A stretch of DNA of 64,000 nucleotides, taken from Saprospiraceae bacterium. Lineage in GTDB: Bacteria; Bacteroidota; Bacteroidia; Chitinophagales; Saprospiraceae. Numbering within the stretch: the stretch's first letter is position 1; every line of letters begins with the position of its first letter. Under the pieces are notes generated by a model, which searched no databases, had not been told where the DNA came from, and saw nothing but the letters and a program-made list of their open reading frames with translations. Positions 34,666 to 43,930 of this stretch are shown here, in pieces. The DNA lies in assembly GCA_022841745.1 (NCBI GenBank), contig JALHQW010000020.1:1-64000 (forward strand), written 5' to 3'. Made by a program: the position numbers and the translations under genes.

Positions 34666-34671
34666 TTGAAA

Positions 34672-35898
34672 ATGAGCTATTTAATAAAAAATGTTGCCTT
34701 GACTGTCTTGCTGCTGACGGCTGCTGCTTGCAATGAAAGCCCCCCCGAAGCTGTGCCGGAAAACGTCTATTACACCTGCTCGATGGACCCGCAGGTGATG
34801 GAGAAAAAGCCGGGCACTTGTCCGATTTGCAAGATGGACCTGGTGCGGGTGGAAGTTGACCCGAACCAGAAAGCAGGCGAGTTGAAGTTGAGCGAGCAGC
34901 AAATCCAGTTGGCGAACATCCAGACGGACACCGTGCGGCTGCGACCGCTCGGCGAGGAAATCACCCTTTCGGCTACGCTGAAGGAAAACCAGAACCTCGT
35001 GAACGTGGTCACGTCGAGGATTGCGGGAAGGGTCGAGCGGCTTTTCGTGCGAAACATTGGCGAACCCGTGCGGGCGGGACAAGCGGTTTTTGAACTGTAC
35101 AGCGAGGAACTTGCCGCTGCCCAGCAGGATTACCTGTTGGCATTGCAGAGCAAAAAACGTTACGCCGACACCGAGCCGAACTTTGCCCGCATTGCCGACG
35201 CCGCCCGCAACAAACTCTTGCTATGGGGAATGGCCGAGCGCCAAATCGCCGACCTCGAACTAAACGGCAAGCCCGGCAACACCCTCACTTTTTACAGCAA
35301 ATACAGCGGCATCGCCACGGAGGTCAGCGTCGCCGAGGGCGATTACGTGGCGGAAGGCTCGCCCGTGCTGCGCCTTGCCAACCTGGGCACACTTTGGGCA
35401 GAGGCACAGCTTTACGTCAGCGACCTGCCGTTTTTGGCCAAGACCGGGGAGGCGTTGGTGGAAATCCCTTCTATCTCCGACCAGAAGCTGCGGGGCGTGG
35501 TCAGTTTCGTGAACCCCTCGCTCGAAGCCTCCTCCAAAATCGTGATGGTTCGGGTGGAAATCCCCAACCCAAACGGCGACTACCAGCCGGGGATGCAGGC
35601 TTGGATGACATTGAAGGGCAAGGTCAGGAACGCCATCGCCGTACCGACCAATGCACTCATACAGGGGAAAAACGGAGCTACGGTTTGGCTTAAAAATGCC
35701 AGCGGCGCTTTTGAAAGCCGCATGGTGACGATGGGCAAGACCAACCGGGATTTCACGGAAATCACCGAAGGCTTGCAGGCTGGCGAGGTGGTCGTTGTTT
35801 CGGGGGCATACCTGCTGCACAGCGAGCTGGTGTTCAAAAAAGGAGCGAACCCGATGGCGGGGCATGATATGGGAGGCGGTGAGCATGGGGGGCATTGA
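34672..35898 (+). CDS. RND membrane-fusion adaptor with one heavy-metal-binding domain (system 1, second adaptor)
   Basis: 408 aa from ATG 34672 (a TTG at 34666 is also in frame). Lipoprotein signal VLLLTAAAC. One HMBD motif YTCSMDPQVMEKKPGTCPICKMDLVRV is near the start (a partial match, with CSM instead of CPM). A CusB-like adaptor body follows: SRIAGRVERLFVRNIGEPVRAGQ, a short hairpin (ELAAAQQDYLLALQSKK), barrel and C-terminal GHDMGGGEHGGH His tail. Seven bp after the first adaptor's stop, so it is in the same operon. Two adaptors for one pump may work as hetero-oligomers or with different metals. Confidence 0.85.
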   Translation: MSYLIKNVALTVLLLTAAACNESPPEAVPENVYYTCSMDPQVMEKKPGTCPICKMDLVRVEVDPNQKAGELKLSEQQIQLANIQTDTVRLRPLGEEITLSATLKENQNLVNVVTSRIAGRVERLFVRNIGEPVRAGQAVFELYSEELAAAQQDYLLALQSKKRYADTEPNFARIADAARNKLLLWGMAERQIADLELNGKPGNTLTFYSKYSGIATEVSVAEGDYVAEGSPVLRLANLGTLWAEAQLYVSDLPFLAKTGEALVEIPSISDQKLRGVVSFVNPSLEASSKIVMVRVEIPNPNGDYQPGMQAWMTLKGKVRNAIAVPTNALIQGKNGATVWLKNASGAFESRMVTMGKTNRDFTEITEGLQAGEVVVVSGAYLLHSELVFKKGANPMAGHDMGGGEHGGH

Positions 35899-35979
35899 TT
35901 TAGAAGAAGTACCTCCAATTAAAACTGGCAACCATATTGATATAAAACAGATAGCCACAATGAACTACTTTTGTGCTTG

Positions 35980-36384
35980 ATGAAAAAATTCCTGCCCATA
36001 TTCCTTGCCTTCCTGATGCTGGCGACGAGTTCGCCTACCGGACAGGGCATCAGCACGGTGATGAAGCTGGGCGGGTTTGTTCACCATTTCATCCACCACA
36101 TCACCTGCCACGGCGACAAAATTGGCTTGGGTGACTTCGTGGCCCTGCACTATTCCGACCACGGACACCACGAGGAAGACCACCAAGAACACGGAAACCT
36201 GCCTTTCAGCCACGATCACGACCAGCAGGGCATTGCCACACATGGCTTTTGGTTGGTTTCACAACAGTATGAAACGCTTGCTTTTTGCAAAAGAGATATT
36301 TTCTCCAATCCGCTGATTTTCCACTCGCAGCAATTTCATTCCTCCGCCTACTCGGGCGACATCTGGCAGCCACCAAGGGCATAA
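35980..36384 (+). CDS. His-rich secreted protein of unknown function at the head of RND system 2
   Basis: 134 aa from ATG 35980. N-terminal MKKFLPIFLAFLMLATSSPTGQG is a signal peptide. The mature part has His clusters HHFIHHITCHGDKIG and DHGHHEEDHQEHG and HDHDQQG, clear metal-binding composition. No family recognised. Located 82 bp after system 1 and 100 bp before the system 2 adaptor, where small periplasmic metal chaperones are often found. Confidence 0.7.
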   Translation: MKKFLPIFLAFLMLATSSPTGQGISTVMKLGGFVHHFIHHITCHGDKIGLGDFVALHYSDHGHHEEDHQEHGNLPFSHDHDQQGIATHGFWLVSQQYETLAFCKRDIFSNPLIFHSQQFHSSAYSGDIWQPPRA

Positions 36385-36484
36385 CCGCCTGCCAGCCCTT
36401 TTATAAGTTTCCCTTTTTCAAGATACTTCCCAGCATTGCCACGCGCCATGCCGGGCAGCATCCATTCATTCAATTTCAACAACA

Positions 36485-38023
36485 ATGAAAAATATCATGC
36501 TGCCATTGGCAGCTCTTTTGTGCTTCCTGTTTGGCTGCACCCACTCGCATGATGCCGATAGTGACCATGCCCACGACGCTGCGGGCAACCACATCACGCC
36601 CGCCGAACCTTCTTTGGAAGCCCTCGCTTTCACGCTTTACACCGACAAAACCGAGCTTTTCGTGGAGTTCAAGCCACTTGTCGTGGGGCAGGAGAGCCGT
36701 TTTGCCGCACACTTCACGGCGCTCGGCGACCTGTTCAAGGCCGTCGGCGAGGGCAGCGTGACCCTCTCTTTGAAAAAAGGGGAGGCCACGGGACAGTCCA
36801 TCACCGCCGACAAGCCCGAAGTGCCGGGCATCTTCCGCCTCCGCATGACGCCCAAGCAGGCGGGGGTTTACAGCCTCGTATTCGACATCAAAACGCCAGC
36901 CTACACCGACCAAATCACCATCCCCGATGTGGAGGTTTATGCCGACGAAAAAACGGCGATTGTTAAACAAGCTCCCGAGGAAGGCGGTGGCAGCGACATC
37001 TCCTACCTGAAGGAGCAGGCTTGGAAGGTCGAGTTTGCTAATGCCCCGGCAAGGGTGCAGCCCTTCGCCGAGGTGGTGCGCACGAGCGGGCAAATCCTCG
37101 CCGCCCCCGGTGACGAGGCGGTGCTGACGGCCCAAGTCAGCGGCATCGTTTCCTTTTCGCTCAACAGCATGGTGGTGGGCAGCCCCGTGGCTGCTGGGGC
37201 AAGGCTTTTCACCGTGAAAAGCAACGAGGTGGTACAGAGCAACCTCGGCTCAGCGGTCAAACAGGCGGAAAACGATGTGGCGACCGCCCAAAAGCAATAC
37301 GACCGGGCGAGCGAACTGGTCAAGGACAAAATCATTTCCGAAAAGGAATTTCTGGAGGCAAAGCTCCGCCTCGAAAATGCCCAGGCACAACTAAAGAATG
37401 TTTCCGTTTCCAGCAGTTTCAATAAAAACAGGCAAAGCGTGGCTGCGCCGATTGGCGGTTTTTTGAAAAACGTGCTGGTCGAAAACGGCGCATTCGTCAA
37501 CGCGGGGCAATCGCTGGCAACCGTCTCGAAAAGCAGGCGGCTGTTGTTGCGGGCGGATGTTTCCCAGAAATACTTCCCGAAGCTCGCCATGTTCACCGCC
37601 GCCAATTTCAAGACCGCCGACGGGCAGGTTTTCAGCACGAAGAACCTGAACGGGCGGGTCGCTTCCACGGGCAAATCCGCTGCTGCGGGTTCGCCCTTCC
37701 TGCCCATCCATTTTGAAATTGACAACGTGGGCAACTTCGTCCCCGGCTCGGTGGTCGAGGTGTTCTTGCAGTCTGGCACGACGCCCTCGCTGGTACTGCC
37801 GACCTCGGCCCTGGTGGAGGAGCAGGGTATTTTTTATGCCTATGTCCAAACCGAGGGTGAGTCCTTCCAAAAGCGGGAACTCAAAATCGGCGCAACGGAC
37901 GGGCTGAACGTGCAGGTGCTTTCGGGCATCGCCGAGGGCGAGCGGGTCGTGACCAAGGGGGCTTTTCAAATCAAACTTTCCACCGCTTCCGGCACCATGC
38001 CTGCGCATGGCCACGAGCATTAA
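36485..38023 (+). CDS. CzcB/CusB-family RND adaptor (system 2)
   Basis: 512 aa, lipoprotein signal ALLCFLFGC (Cys18) followed by His/Asp-rich HSHDADSDHAHDA. Residues ~40-160 form an extra N-terminal domain found in CzcB-like adaptors of this phylum (FTLYTDKTELFVEFKPLVVGQESRF...). The adaptor core follows with lipoyl halves, a hairpin (AENDVATAQKQYDRASELVKDKIISEKEF), a beta-barrel and a membrane-proximal domain. C-terminal AHGHEH tail. It pairs with the RND pump 12 bp downstream. Confidence 0.85.
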   Translation: MKNIMLPLAALLCFLFGCTHSHDADSDHAHDAAGNHITPAEPSLEALAFTLYTDKTELFVEFKPLVVGQESRFAAHFTALGDLFKAVGEGSVTLSLKKGEATGQSITADKPEVPGIFRLRMTPKQAGVYSLVFDIKTPAYTDQITIPDVEVYADEKTAIVKQAPEEGGGSDISYLKEQAWKVEFANAPARVQPFAEVVRTSGQILAAPGDEAVLTAQVSGIVSFSLNSMVVGSPVAAGARLFTVKSNEVVQSNLGSAVKQAENDVATAQKQYDRASELVKDKIISEKEFLEAKLRLENAQAQLKNVSVSSSFNKNRQSVAAPIGGFLKNVLVENGAFVNAGQSLATVSKSRRLLLRADVSQKYFPKLAMFTAANFKTADGQVFSTKNLNGRVASTGKSAAAGSPFLPIHFEIDNVGNFVPGSVVEVFLQSGTTPSLVLPTSALVEEQGIFYAYVQTEGESFQKRELKIGATDGLNVQVLSGIAEGERVVTKGAFQIKLSTASGTMPAHGHEH

Positions 38024-38035
38024 AACCCAAAACCA

Positions 38036-41000
38036 ATGCTCAACAAAATAATTCATTTCTCCTTGCAAAACCGCCTGCTCATCGTGGTAGCCTCGGTTTT
38101 GCTGGTCGTTTTCGGTTCCTTCGTCGCCACCCGCATGGAGGTGGACGTGTTCCCCGACCTCACCGCCCCGACCGTCGTGGTGATGACCGAAGCGCATGGC
38201 ATGGCACCGGAGGAGGTCGAAAAACTCGTCACCTTCCCCATTGAAACGGCGGTGAACGGGGCGACCAACGTGCGCCGGGTGCGCTCGTCCTCGATGGCGG
38301 GCATCAGCATCGTCTGGGTCGAGTTCGAGTGGAACACCGATATTTTCAAGGCCCGGCAAATCGTCACCGAGCGCACCGCCTCCGTTGCCGCAAGGCTGCC
38401 GCAGGGCGTGGGCAACCCGACCCTTGCGCCACAGGCGAGCATCATGGGCGAAATCATGCTCATCAGCCTGACCGCCGACTCGACCTCTCAAATGGACTTG
38501 CGGACCATCGCCGACTGGACGCTGCGCCCCAACCTTTTGGCGACGGGCGGCGTGGCGCAGGTCATCGTCATCGGCGGCGAATACAAGCAGTACCAGATAT
38601 TGGCTTCGCCACAAAAAATGGCTGCCTACGGCGTATCGCTCGACGAACTGCTGACGGCTTGCGAGGGTGCAAACGGCAACTCGTCGGGCGGATTCATGTC
38701 AGAATTTGGCAACGAGTATGTCGTGCGTGGCATGGGCCGGACGAGCGATTTGGCGGAACTCGGCAAGTCGGTGGTCAAGGCGACGCCGCAGGGAATAGTG
38801 AAAATCGAGGACGTGGCGACGCTGCAAATTGGGGCTGCGCCCAAAATCGGCGACGGCTCGCTGCGGGGCAAGCCTGCTGTCATCCTGACCGTGCAAAAAC
38901 AGCCCGCCACCAACACCCTCGCCCTCACCGAGACCATTGACCGCAACATCGCCGACCTGCAAAAGACGCTACCGCCCGACGTGAAAATCAACACCCGCAT
39001 CTTCCGGCAAGCGGATTTCATCAACGCCAGCATCAGCAATATCCAAAAGACCTTGCTCGAAGGCAGCGCATTTGTGGTCATTATCCTGTTCCTGTTTTTG
39101 ATGAACTGGCGGGCGACAGCGATTTCCCTCGTGGCCATTCCAATCTCGCTCATCGTCGCCATTTTGACCCTGAAATGGCTCGGTTTCACCATCAACACCA
39201 TGTCGCTCGGCGGCATGGCCATCGCCATCGGCGACCTCGTTGACGATGCCATCATTGACGTGGAGAACGTGTTCAAGCGGTTGAAACAAAATGCCGTCTT
39301 GCCGCCAGAGGAGCGGCGGGGCATTCTGGAGGTCGTTTTCGACGCCAGTTTTGAAATCCGCACGAGCATCATCAATGCTACTTTCATCATCATCGTGGCG
39401 TTCCTGCCGCTGTTTTTCCTGTCCGGTATGGAGGGCAAACTGCTCGCCCCGCTCGGCATTGCTTTCATCGTGTCGCTGTTCGCCTCGCTGGTAGTGAGCA
39501 TCACGCTCACACCCGTGCTGTGTAGTTTCCTTTTGACGAACGAAAAATCGCTGCAAAAGCAGCACGGCGAATCTTGGCTCGTGCAGCGCTTGCAAAGTGG
39601 TTATTCCAACATGCTGCGGGGCGTGATGCGGGCAAAAACTGCCGTCATCGCTGCCGCTGTGGTGCTGGTCGCCGTGGCAATTTTCGGGCTGTCGCAATTG
39701 GGGCGCAGCTTTTTGCCAGAGTTCAACGAAGGCTCGCTCGTCATTTCGGCGGTCAGCTTGCCGGGCATTTCGTTGGAAGAAAGCAACAAAATCGGCACCC
39801 GGGTGGAGGAGGAACTACTGAAAGTCCCCGAAATCCAGGTGACCACCCGCCGCACGGGTCGGGCGGAACTCGACGAACACGCACAGGGCGTGAACTCCGC
39901 AGAGATTGATGCGCCATTTGTTTTGGAAAAAAGAACCCGTGCCGAGTTCATGGCGGAGGTGCGGGAGCGACTTGGCAACGTCTCCGGGGCGAACCTGACC
40001 ATCGGGCAGCCCATCGGCCACCGGATTGACCACATGCTTTCCGGCACACGGGCGAACATCGCCATCAAGGTTTTCGGCAGCGACCTGAACCGCCTCTACA
40101 CCCTCTCGAAGGAAGTGCAGGCAGCCATCACGGGCATCCCCGGCCTCGTGGACGTAGGCGTGGAGCAGCAAATCGAAATCCCGCAGGTGCAAATCAAGGC
40201 GAGGCGGGAAATGCTCAACCACTACGGCATCCCGGTCGGCAAATTTAACGAGTTTGTGGACGTGGCGTTTGCGGGGGAAAAAGTATCGGAGGTCTTCGAG
40301 GGCAACCAGCGCTTCGACCTCGTGCTGCGCTTCGACGATGCCAACCGGGGCAAAATCGAGAACATCCGAAACACGATGATTGACGCCGCCAACGGCCAAA
40401 AAATCCCCCTCCACTACGTCGCCGATGTGGTAAGCGTTTCAGGCCCGAACACCATCAACCGGGAGAACGTCGGGCGCAAGACCGTCGTCTCGGTGAACGT
40501 GGCGGGGCGTGACCAAAAGAGCGCCGTCGAGGAAATCCGGCAAAAAGTAGGGGAAAAGGTGAAGTTGCCAGAAGGCTACCGCATCGAGTACGGCGGGCAG
40601 TTTGAGGCGGAAGCAGAAGCCTCCCGAACGCTGGTATTGACCTCGCTGCTCTCGCTGCTGGTGATTTTCCTGTTGCTTTTTCAGGAGTTCAAAAGCCTGA
40701 AAACGACGACCATCATCCTGCTGAACCTGCCGCTGGCCCTGATTGGGGGGGTGTTCAGCATCTGGGTCACGTCGGGCATCTTGAGCATCCCGGCCATCAT
40801 CGGATTCATCACCCTTTTTGGTGTGGCCACCCGCAACGGCATCCTGCTCGTGTCCCGCTACAAAGCCTTGCAGGAAGAAGGTAAGCCGATTTTGGAGGTT
40901 ATCATGGAAGGCTCGGTTGACCGCCTCTCGCCGATTTTGATGACGGCGCTGACGGCGGGGCTGGCGCTCATCCCGCTCGCCATCGCTGGCGACCTGCCCG

Positions 41001-41125
41001 GCAATGAAATCCAAAGCCCGATGGCGAAGGTGATTTTAGGGGGCTTGTTCACTTCCACCTTGCTCAATATTTTCATTGTGCCGGTGGTGTATTATTTGAG
41101 CAATAAGAAAAGCCAAAAGCCATGA
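38036..41125 (+). CDS. CusA/CzcA-family RND efflux pump (system 2)
   Basis: 1029 aa with the usual 12 TM helices and two periplasmic porter loops. TM4 reads GGMAIAIGDLVDDAIIDVENVFKRL, a signature different from both the CusA-like pump at 28832 and the CzcA-like pump at 44402; this subgroup is common in Bacteroidota and its metal is not known. Start 12 bp after the adaptor. The downstream MFS gene overlaps its stop by 4 bp (ATGA). Confidence 0.85.
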   Translation: MLNKIIHFSLQNRLLIVVASVLLVVFGSFVATRMEVDVFPDLTAPTVVVMTEAHGMAPEEVEKLVTFPIETAVNGATNVRRVRSSSMAGISIVWVEFEWNTDIFKARQIVTERTASVAARLPQGVGNPTLAPQASIMGEIMLISLTADSTSQMDLRTIADWTLRPNLLATGGVAQVIVIGGEYKQYQILASPQKMAAYGVSLDELLTACEGANGNSSGGFMSEFGNEYVVRGMGRTSDLAELGKSVVKATPQGIVKIEDVATLQIGAAPKIGDGSLRGKPAVILTVQKQPATNTLALTETIDRNIADLQKTLPPDVKINTRIFRQADFINASISNIQKTLLEGSAFVVIILFLFLMNWRATAISLVAIPISLIVAILTLKWLGFTINTMSLGGMAIAIGDLVDDAIIDVENVFKRLKQNAVLPPEERRGILEVVFDASFEIRTSIINATFIIIVAFLPLFFLSGMEGKLLAPLGIAFIVSLFASLVVSITLTPVLCSFLLTNEKSLQKQHGESWLVQRLQSGYSNMLRGVMRAKTAVIAAAVVLVAVAIFGLSQLGRSFLPEFNEGSLVISAVSLPGISLEESNKIGTRVEEELLKVPEIQVTTRRTGRAELDEHAQGVNSAEIDAPFVLEKRTRAEFMAEVRERLGNVSGANLTIGQPIGHRIDHMLSGTRANIAIKVFGSDLNRLYTLSKEVQAAITGIPGLVDVGVEQQIEIPQVQIKARREMLNHYGIPVGKFNEFVDVAFAGEKVSEVFEGNQRFDLVLRFDDANRGKIENIRNTMIDAANGQKIPLHYVADVVSVSGPNTINRENVGRKTVVSVNVAGRDQKSAVEEIRQKVGEKVKLPEGYRIEYGGQFEAEAEASRTLVLTSLLSLLVIFLLLFQEFKSLKTTTIILLNLPLALIGGVFSIWVTSGILSIPAIIGFITLFGVATRNGILLVSRYKALQEEGKPILEVIMEGSVDRLSPILMTALTAGLALIPLAIAGDLPGNEIQSPMAKVILGGLFTSTLLNIFIVPVVYYLSNKKSQKP

Positions 41126-42351
41126 CAAAAACCTTTTTTCAAGCCATGATTGAGCCTTTCAAGGCTTTGTCAAACAAGGTTTTTTCGAGGCTCTACTTTG
41201 CCCAGACCATCAGTTTGATTGGCGATGCGTTCACTTGGGTAGGCTTGGCGTTGCTGGCCTACGAAATTGACAAGGAACGCTCGCCCGTCATTTTGGCGAC
41301 CGCACTGACCTTGCGGGTGACGGCCTTTATCATTTTTTCGCCGTTTGCGGGCGTTTTGGCCGACCGGGTGGAGCGCAAAAAAATCCTGTACGCCACCCAT
41401 TTTATCCGAATGGTGATTGTCGGCTGCCTGCCCTTTATCAACGCCGAGTGGCAGATTTATGTGCTGGTTTTTTTGCTCAACGTGTTCAACGCCTTTTTCA
41501 CGCCGACCTACCGGGCGATTATCCCGCAAATTATCGAGGGGAAATACTTCCGGGAAGCCGTTGGGCTGTCCACCGCCACGTTTCAGGTTTTGGGGATTTT
41601 AGGGCCGGCACTGGCTGGCATCATGGCGGTCTGGTTCGGGGCGAGGGAAATATTTTTGATTGATGCGCTGACATTCGTGCTCGCAGGGGTTTTAATACTT
41701 TCCATTCCCGAGACGGAATTACAAAAAGGCGTTGCCAAAAACGCTGGCTCAAAAGGCACTTGGCCGGAGGTCTGGAAAGGCATCCGCCTGTTGTTCGGCA
41801 ACAAAATCCTGCGGTTTGCTTTGTCCATCGAGTTTGTTTCGGCCATCGCCGGGGCGCAGATTTTGGTCAACACGATTCAGCACGTCAAAAACGGGCTGCA
41901 CTTGGGCGACGATAAATATGGTTGGGCAATGGCGGTTTTTGGCATTGGTGCGGCGGTTGCTGCATTTGTCGCTGGCATTTTGGACAGGACAAAAACAAGG
42001 CAGGTCTCGCTCATCCTCGGGGCGATGCTGTTGGGATTGGCCATCAGTTTTGCCAATTTCGCAACCTACCCGGTTTTGCTGATGCTTTGGATTTTGGCAG
42101 GGTTGGGTCAAAGCCTTGCCGAAATGCCTTCCGAAACGCTCATCGGCGAACAAATCGCTTCCGATGACCAAGGAAAAGTCTATGGCTCCCACTTTGCGTT
42201 TTCGCATTTGTGGTGGGCGATAGCCTATCCGATTGCGGGTTTTTTTGGGAGCAATTTTCCCGAAAAAACATTCCTCTACGGTGGCCTGCTGACGCTCGCA
42301 TTGGGCGTGGCCGCCGTGCTCATTTTTTCAATCTTCAAAAAAAGGACATGA
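41122..42351 (+). CDS. MFS transporter inserted in RND operon 2
   Basis: 409 aa, 12 predicted TM helices, no signal peptide. Start SRLYFAQTISLIGDAFTWVGLALLAYEI and ADRVERKKILYATHFIRM (motif A, loop 2-3) are typical of MFS_3/EntS-like exporters. It overlaps the RND gene by 4 bp upstream and the TolC gene by 4 bp downstream, so it is translationally coupled to both. It may export a metal chelate or a different substrate from the cytoplasm to the periplasm where the RND pump takes over. Confidence 0.8.
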   Translation: MTKTFFQAMIEPFKALSNKVFSRLYFAQTISLIGDAFTWVGLALLAYEIDKERSPVILATALTLRVTAFIIFSPFAGVLADRVERKKILYATHFIRMVIVGCLPFINAEWQIYVLVFLLNVFNAFFTPTYRAIIPQIIEGKYFREAVGLSTATFQVLGILGPALAGIMAVWFGAREIFLIDALTFVLAGVLILSIPETELQKGVAKNAGSKGTWPEVWKGIRLLFGNKILRFALSIEFVSAIAGAQILVNTIQHVKNGLHLGDDKYGWAMAVFGIGAAVAAFVAGILDRTKTRQVSLILGAMLLGLAISFANFATYPVLLMLWILAGLGQSLAEMPSETLIGEQIASDDQGKVYGSHFAFSHLWWAIAYPIAGFFGSNFPEKTFLYGGLLTLALGVAAVLIFSIFKKRT

Positions 42352-43526
42352 AAAATAAATTCATTTTGCTGTTGGCATTGGCTTTTTCAGCCCTTGCCGA
42401 CGCACAATCGAGCCTCGGAACGGTGCTGGCCTCGGTGGAGAAAAACAACCGTTCGCTCGCCGCCGACCGCCAGTTTTGGGAGGCCAAAAAACTGGAATAC
42501 AAAACGGGGCTGACGCTGCCCAACCCGACGGTTCAGGGGCAGTACCTGTTTGGCTCCCCGGCTGCTGCGGGTGACCAGACCGACTTTTTCGCCGTGCAGC
42601 CCTTCGATTTTCCGACGACCTACAAAAAGCGGAGGGAACTGGCGGCGGCGCAGGGCGCAGTTTCCACTTCCCAAATCGCCGCCCGGCGGCAGGAGGTTTT
42701 GCTCGAAGCAAAGCTGCTTTGCCTCGAAACGGTTTACCGCAACAAACTGGTGGCGCAGCACGAGCGGCGGCGGGCGGGCTTGGAGGAATTGCGGAGCGAT
42801 TTCCAGACCAAGCTCGACCGGGGCGACGGCAATATTTTGGACGTGAACAAAGTGAGGCTGCAACTCTTGGAAATCACGCAGTTGCAAGCCGAAAACGCCG
42901 TCGAACTGCAAAAACTGCAAACGCAGTTGACGGGACTCAACGGTGGCGAGGCGCTTGTTTTCACGGACACGGTTTATCCGCCGCTGCCCGAATTCGCAGC
43001 TTTCGAGCAACTCGAAAGGGAAATCGAAGCCTCCGACCCGTTGCGCCAAAGCCTTGAACAGGAAAAGCGCATCGCCGAAAAGCAGTCAGACTTGGCGCAG
43101 GCTTGGCGGTTGCCGAAATTCGAGGCGGGCTACCATTACCAGGGCATTCTGGGGCAGCGTTTCAATGGCGTACATGCAGGGATTACGCTGCCGATTTGGG
43201 AACAAAAGCACCGGAAGGAGGCGCAACAGGCGCAGGTTTTGTTCGCCGATTTGCAAATCCAGACCCACCGCAACGAGCATTTTTTTGAAATAAAAGAAGG
43301 GTACGAGCGGCAGGCTGCACTGCGAAAATCGCTCGACGAATACCGCAAGGCAATTGCCTCGGTCAGCAACACGGCCTTGTTGGACAAGGCGTTGCGGCTG
43401 GGGGAAATCACTACCATCGAGTATTTTCTGGAGATGAGTTTTTACCAAAATGCGGTGCTGCATTTCCTGAAAACGGAGCAGGATTACCAGGTGGCGGTGG
43501 CGGGACTGATGCGGTATCGGTTGTGA
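42348..43526 (+). CDS. TolC-family outer-membrane channel (system 2)
   Basis: 392 aa from ATG 42348 (ATGA overlap with the MFS stop). Signal peptide FILLLALAFSALADAQ. Long helical OEP repeats, e.g. SLGTVLASVEKNNRSLAADRQFWEAKKLEYKTG in parts, LPNPTVQGQYLF (typical of channel strands) and LPKFEAGYHYQGILGQRFNGVHAGITLPIW. Acts as the exit duct for pump 2. No terminator directly after, but a hairpin follows at 43826. Confidence 0.85.
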   Translation: MKNKFILLLALAFSALADAQSSLGTVLASVEKNNRSLAADRQFWEAKKLEYKTGLTLPNPTVQGQYLFGSPAAAGDQTDFFAVQPFDFPTTYKKRRELAAAQGAVSTSQIAARRQEVLLEAKLLCLETVYRNKLVAQHERRRAGLEELRSDFQTKLDRGDGNILDVNKVRLQLLEITQLQAENAVELQKLQTQLTGLNGGEALVFTDTVYPPLPEFAAFEQLEREIEASDPLRQSLEQEKRIAEKQSDLAQAWRLPKFEAGYHYQGILGQRFNGVHAGITLPIWEQKHRKEAQQAQVLFADLQIQTHRNEHFFEIKEGYERQAALRKSLDEYRKAIASVSNTALLDKALRLGEITTIEYFLEMSFYQNAVLHFLKTEQDYQVAVAGLMRYRL

Positions 43527-43558
43527 AATTTCTGAATCCCAGCCAAATTATTTTGCCA

Positions 43559-43687
43559 ATGAACAACTCAGTTCTGATTTTCATCAAAGACCTGCGTATG
43601 CTTTTTGTCTTTGTCGTACTTTTTCGGTGGCGGAAAAGGCGACGGGCTAAAGATGATTTGTTCGACAGCTTCGAAGATGAAGCCTGA
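43559..43687 (+). CDS. Possible 42-aa protein or relic of a repeat element
   Basis: MNNSVLIFIKDLRMLFVFVV is followed by LFRWRKRRRAKDDLFDSF and an acidic end: one hydrophobic segment with a strongly basic flank. It begins 33 bp after the TolC stop. The core DNA (TTTGTCGTACTTTTTCGG and an inverted AAAAGG) resembles short intergenic repeats that recur in Bacteroidota genomes, so this could be non-coding. Confidence 0.3.
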   Translation: MNNSVLIFIKDLRMLFVFVVLFRWRKRRRAKDDLFDSFEDEA

Positions 43688-43728
43688 CAACAATTTGAGT
43701 TCACTGAAGAATCAATCTCAGTATTTTC

Positions 43729-43801
43729 GGAGCTACAGGACTAATGCATGGAAGTAAAATGCTAACAATTTGATTGTCAATGGCATTAGTCGTACAGCTC
43801 C
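43729..43801. repeat. Nested three-level palindrome (73 bp)
   Basis: Three concentric perfect inverted repeats: GGAGCT (43729-43734) with AGCTCC (43796-43801); GACTAATGC (43739-43747) with GCATTAGTC (43783-43791); and ACAAT (43765-43769) with ATTGT (43773-43777). The spacers between arm levels are equal (4 and 4 nt) on both sides. The form suggests a structured RNA, a protein-bound cruciform, or a miniature repeat. It lies in the 404-bp gene-free zone between RND systems 2 and 3. Confidence 0.6.
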
Positions 43802-43825
43802 TATAATTTGATGCCCAAATCAAAA

Positions 43826-43872
43826 AGCGGAAAGTCGGGCTGTTTCGTAAATGCCCGACTTTCCCGTTTTTT
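43826..43872 (+). terminator. Strong rho-independent terminator between RND systems 2 and 3
   Basis: CGGAAAGTCGGGC (43828-43840) pairs with GCCCGACTTTCCCG (43853-43866) with a single-base bulge, 12-nt loop, and is followed directly by TTTTTTG. It ends the transcript of system 2 and sits 59 bp before the next gene. Confidence 0.8.
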
Positions 43873-43918
43873 GCAATCATCTGTACGGGCACTGGCAACT
43901 TTTCAACAAATTTCCCGT

Positions 43919-43926
43919 TACCTTTG
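43919..43926 (+). promoter_or_regulatory. -7 promoter element for the DUF6660-like gene, giving a nearly leaderless transcript
   Basis: TACCTTTG matches TAnnTTTG exactly and stops 4 bp before the ATG at 43931, so the transcript would begin at or next to the start codon. No clear -33 TTG is at the proper distance, so use as a promoter is probable but not certain. Confidence 0.5.
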
Positions 43927-43930
43927 CCAC

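Noticed and set aside
43729-43801. Integron attC site
   Set aside because: The nested palindrome lacks clear RYYYAAC/GTTRRRY boxes and no integrase or cassette array is near.
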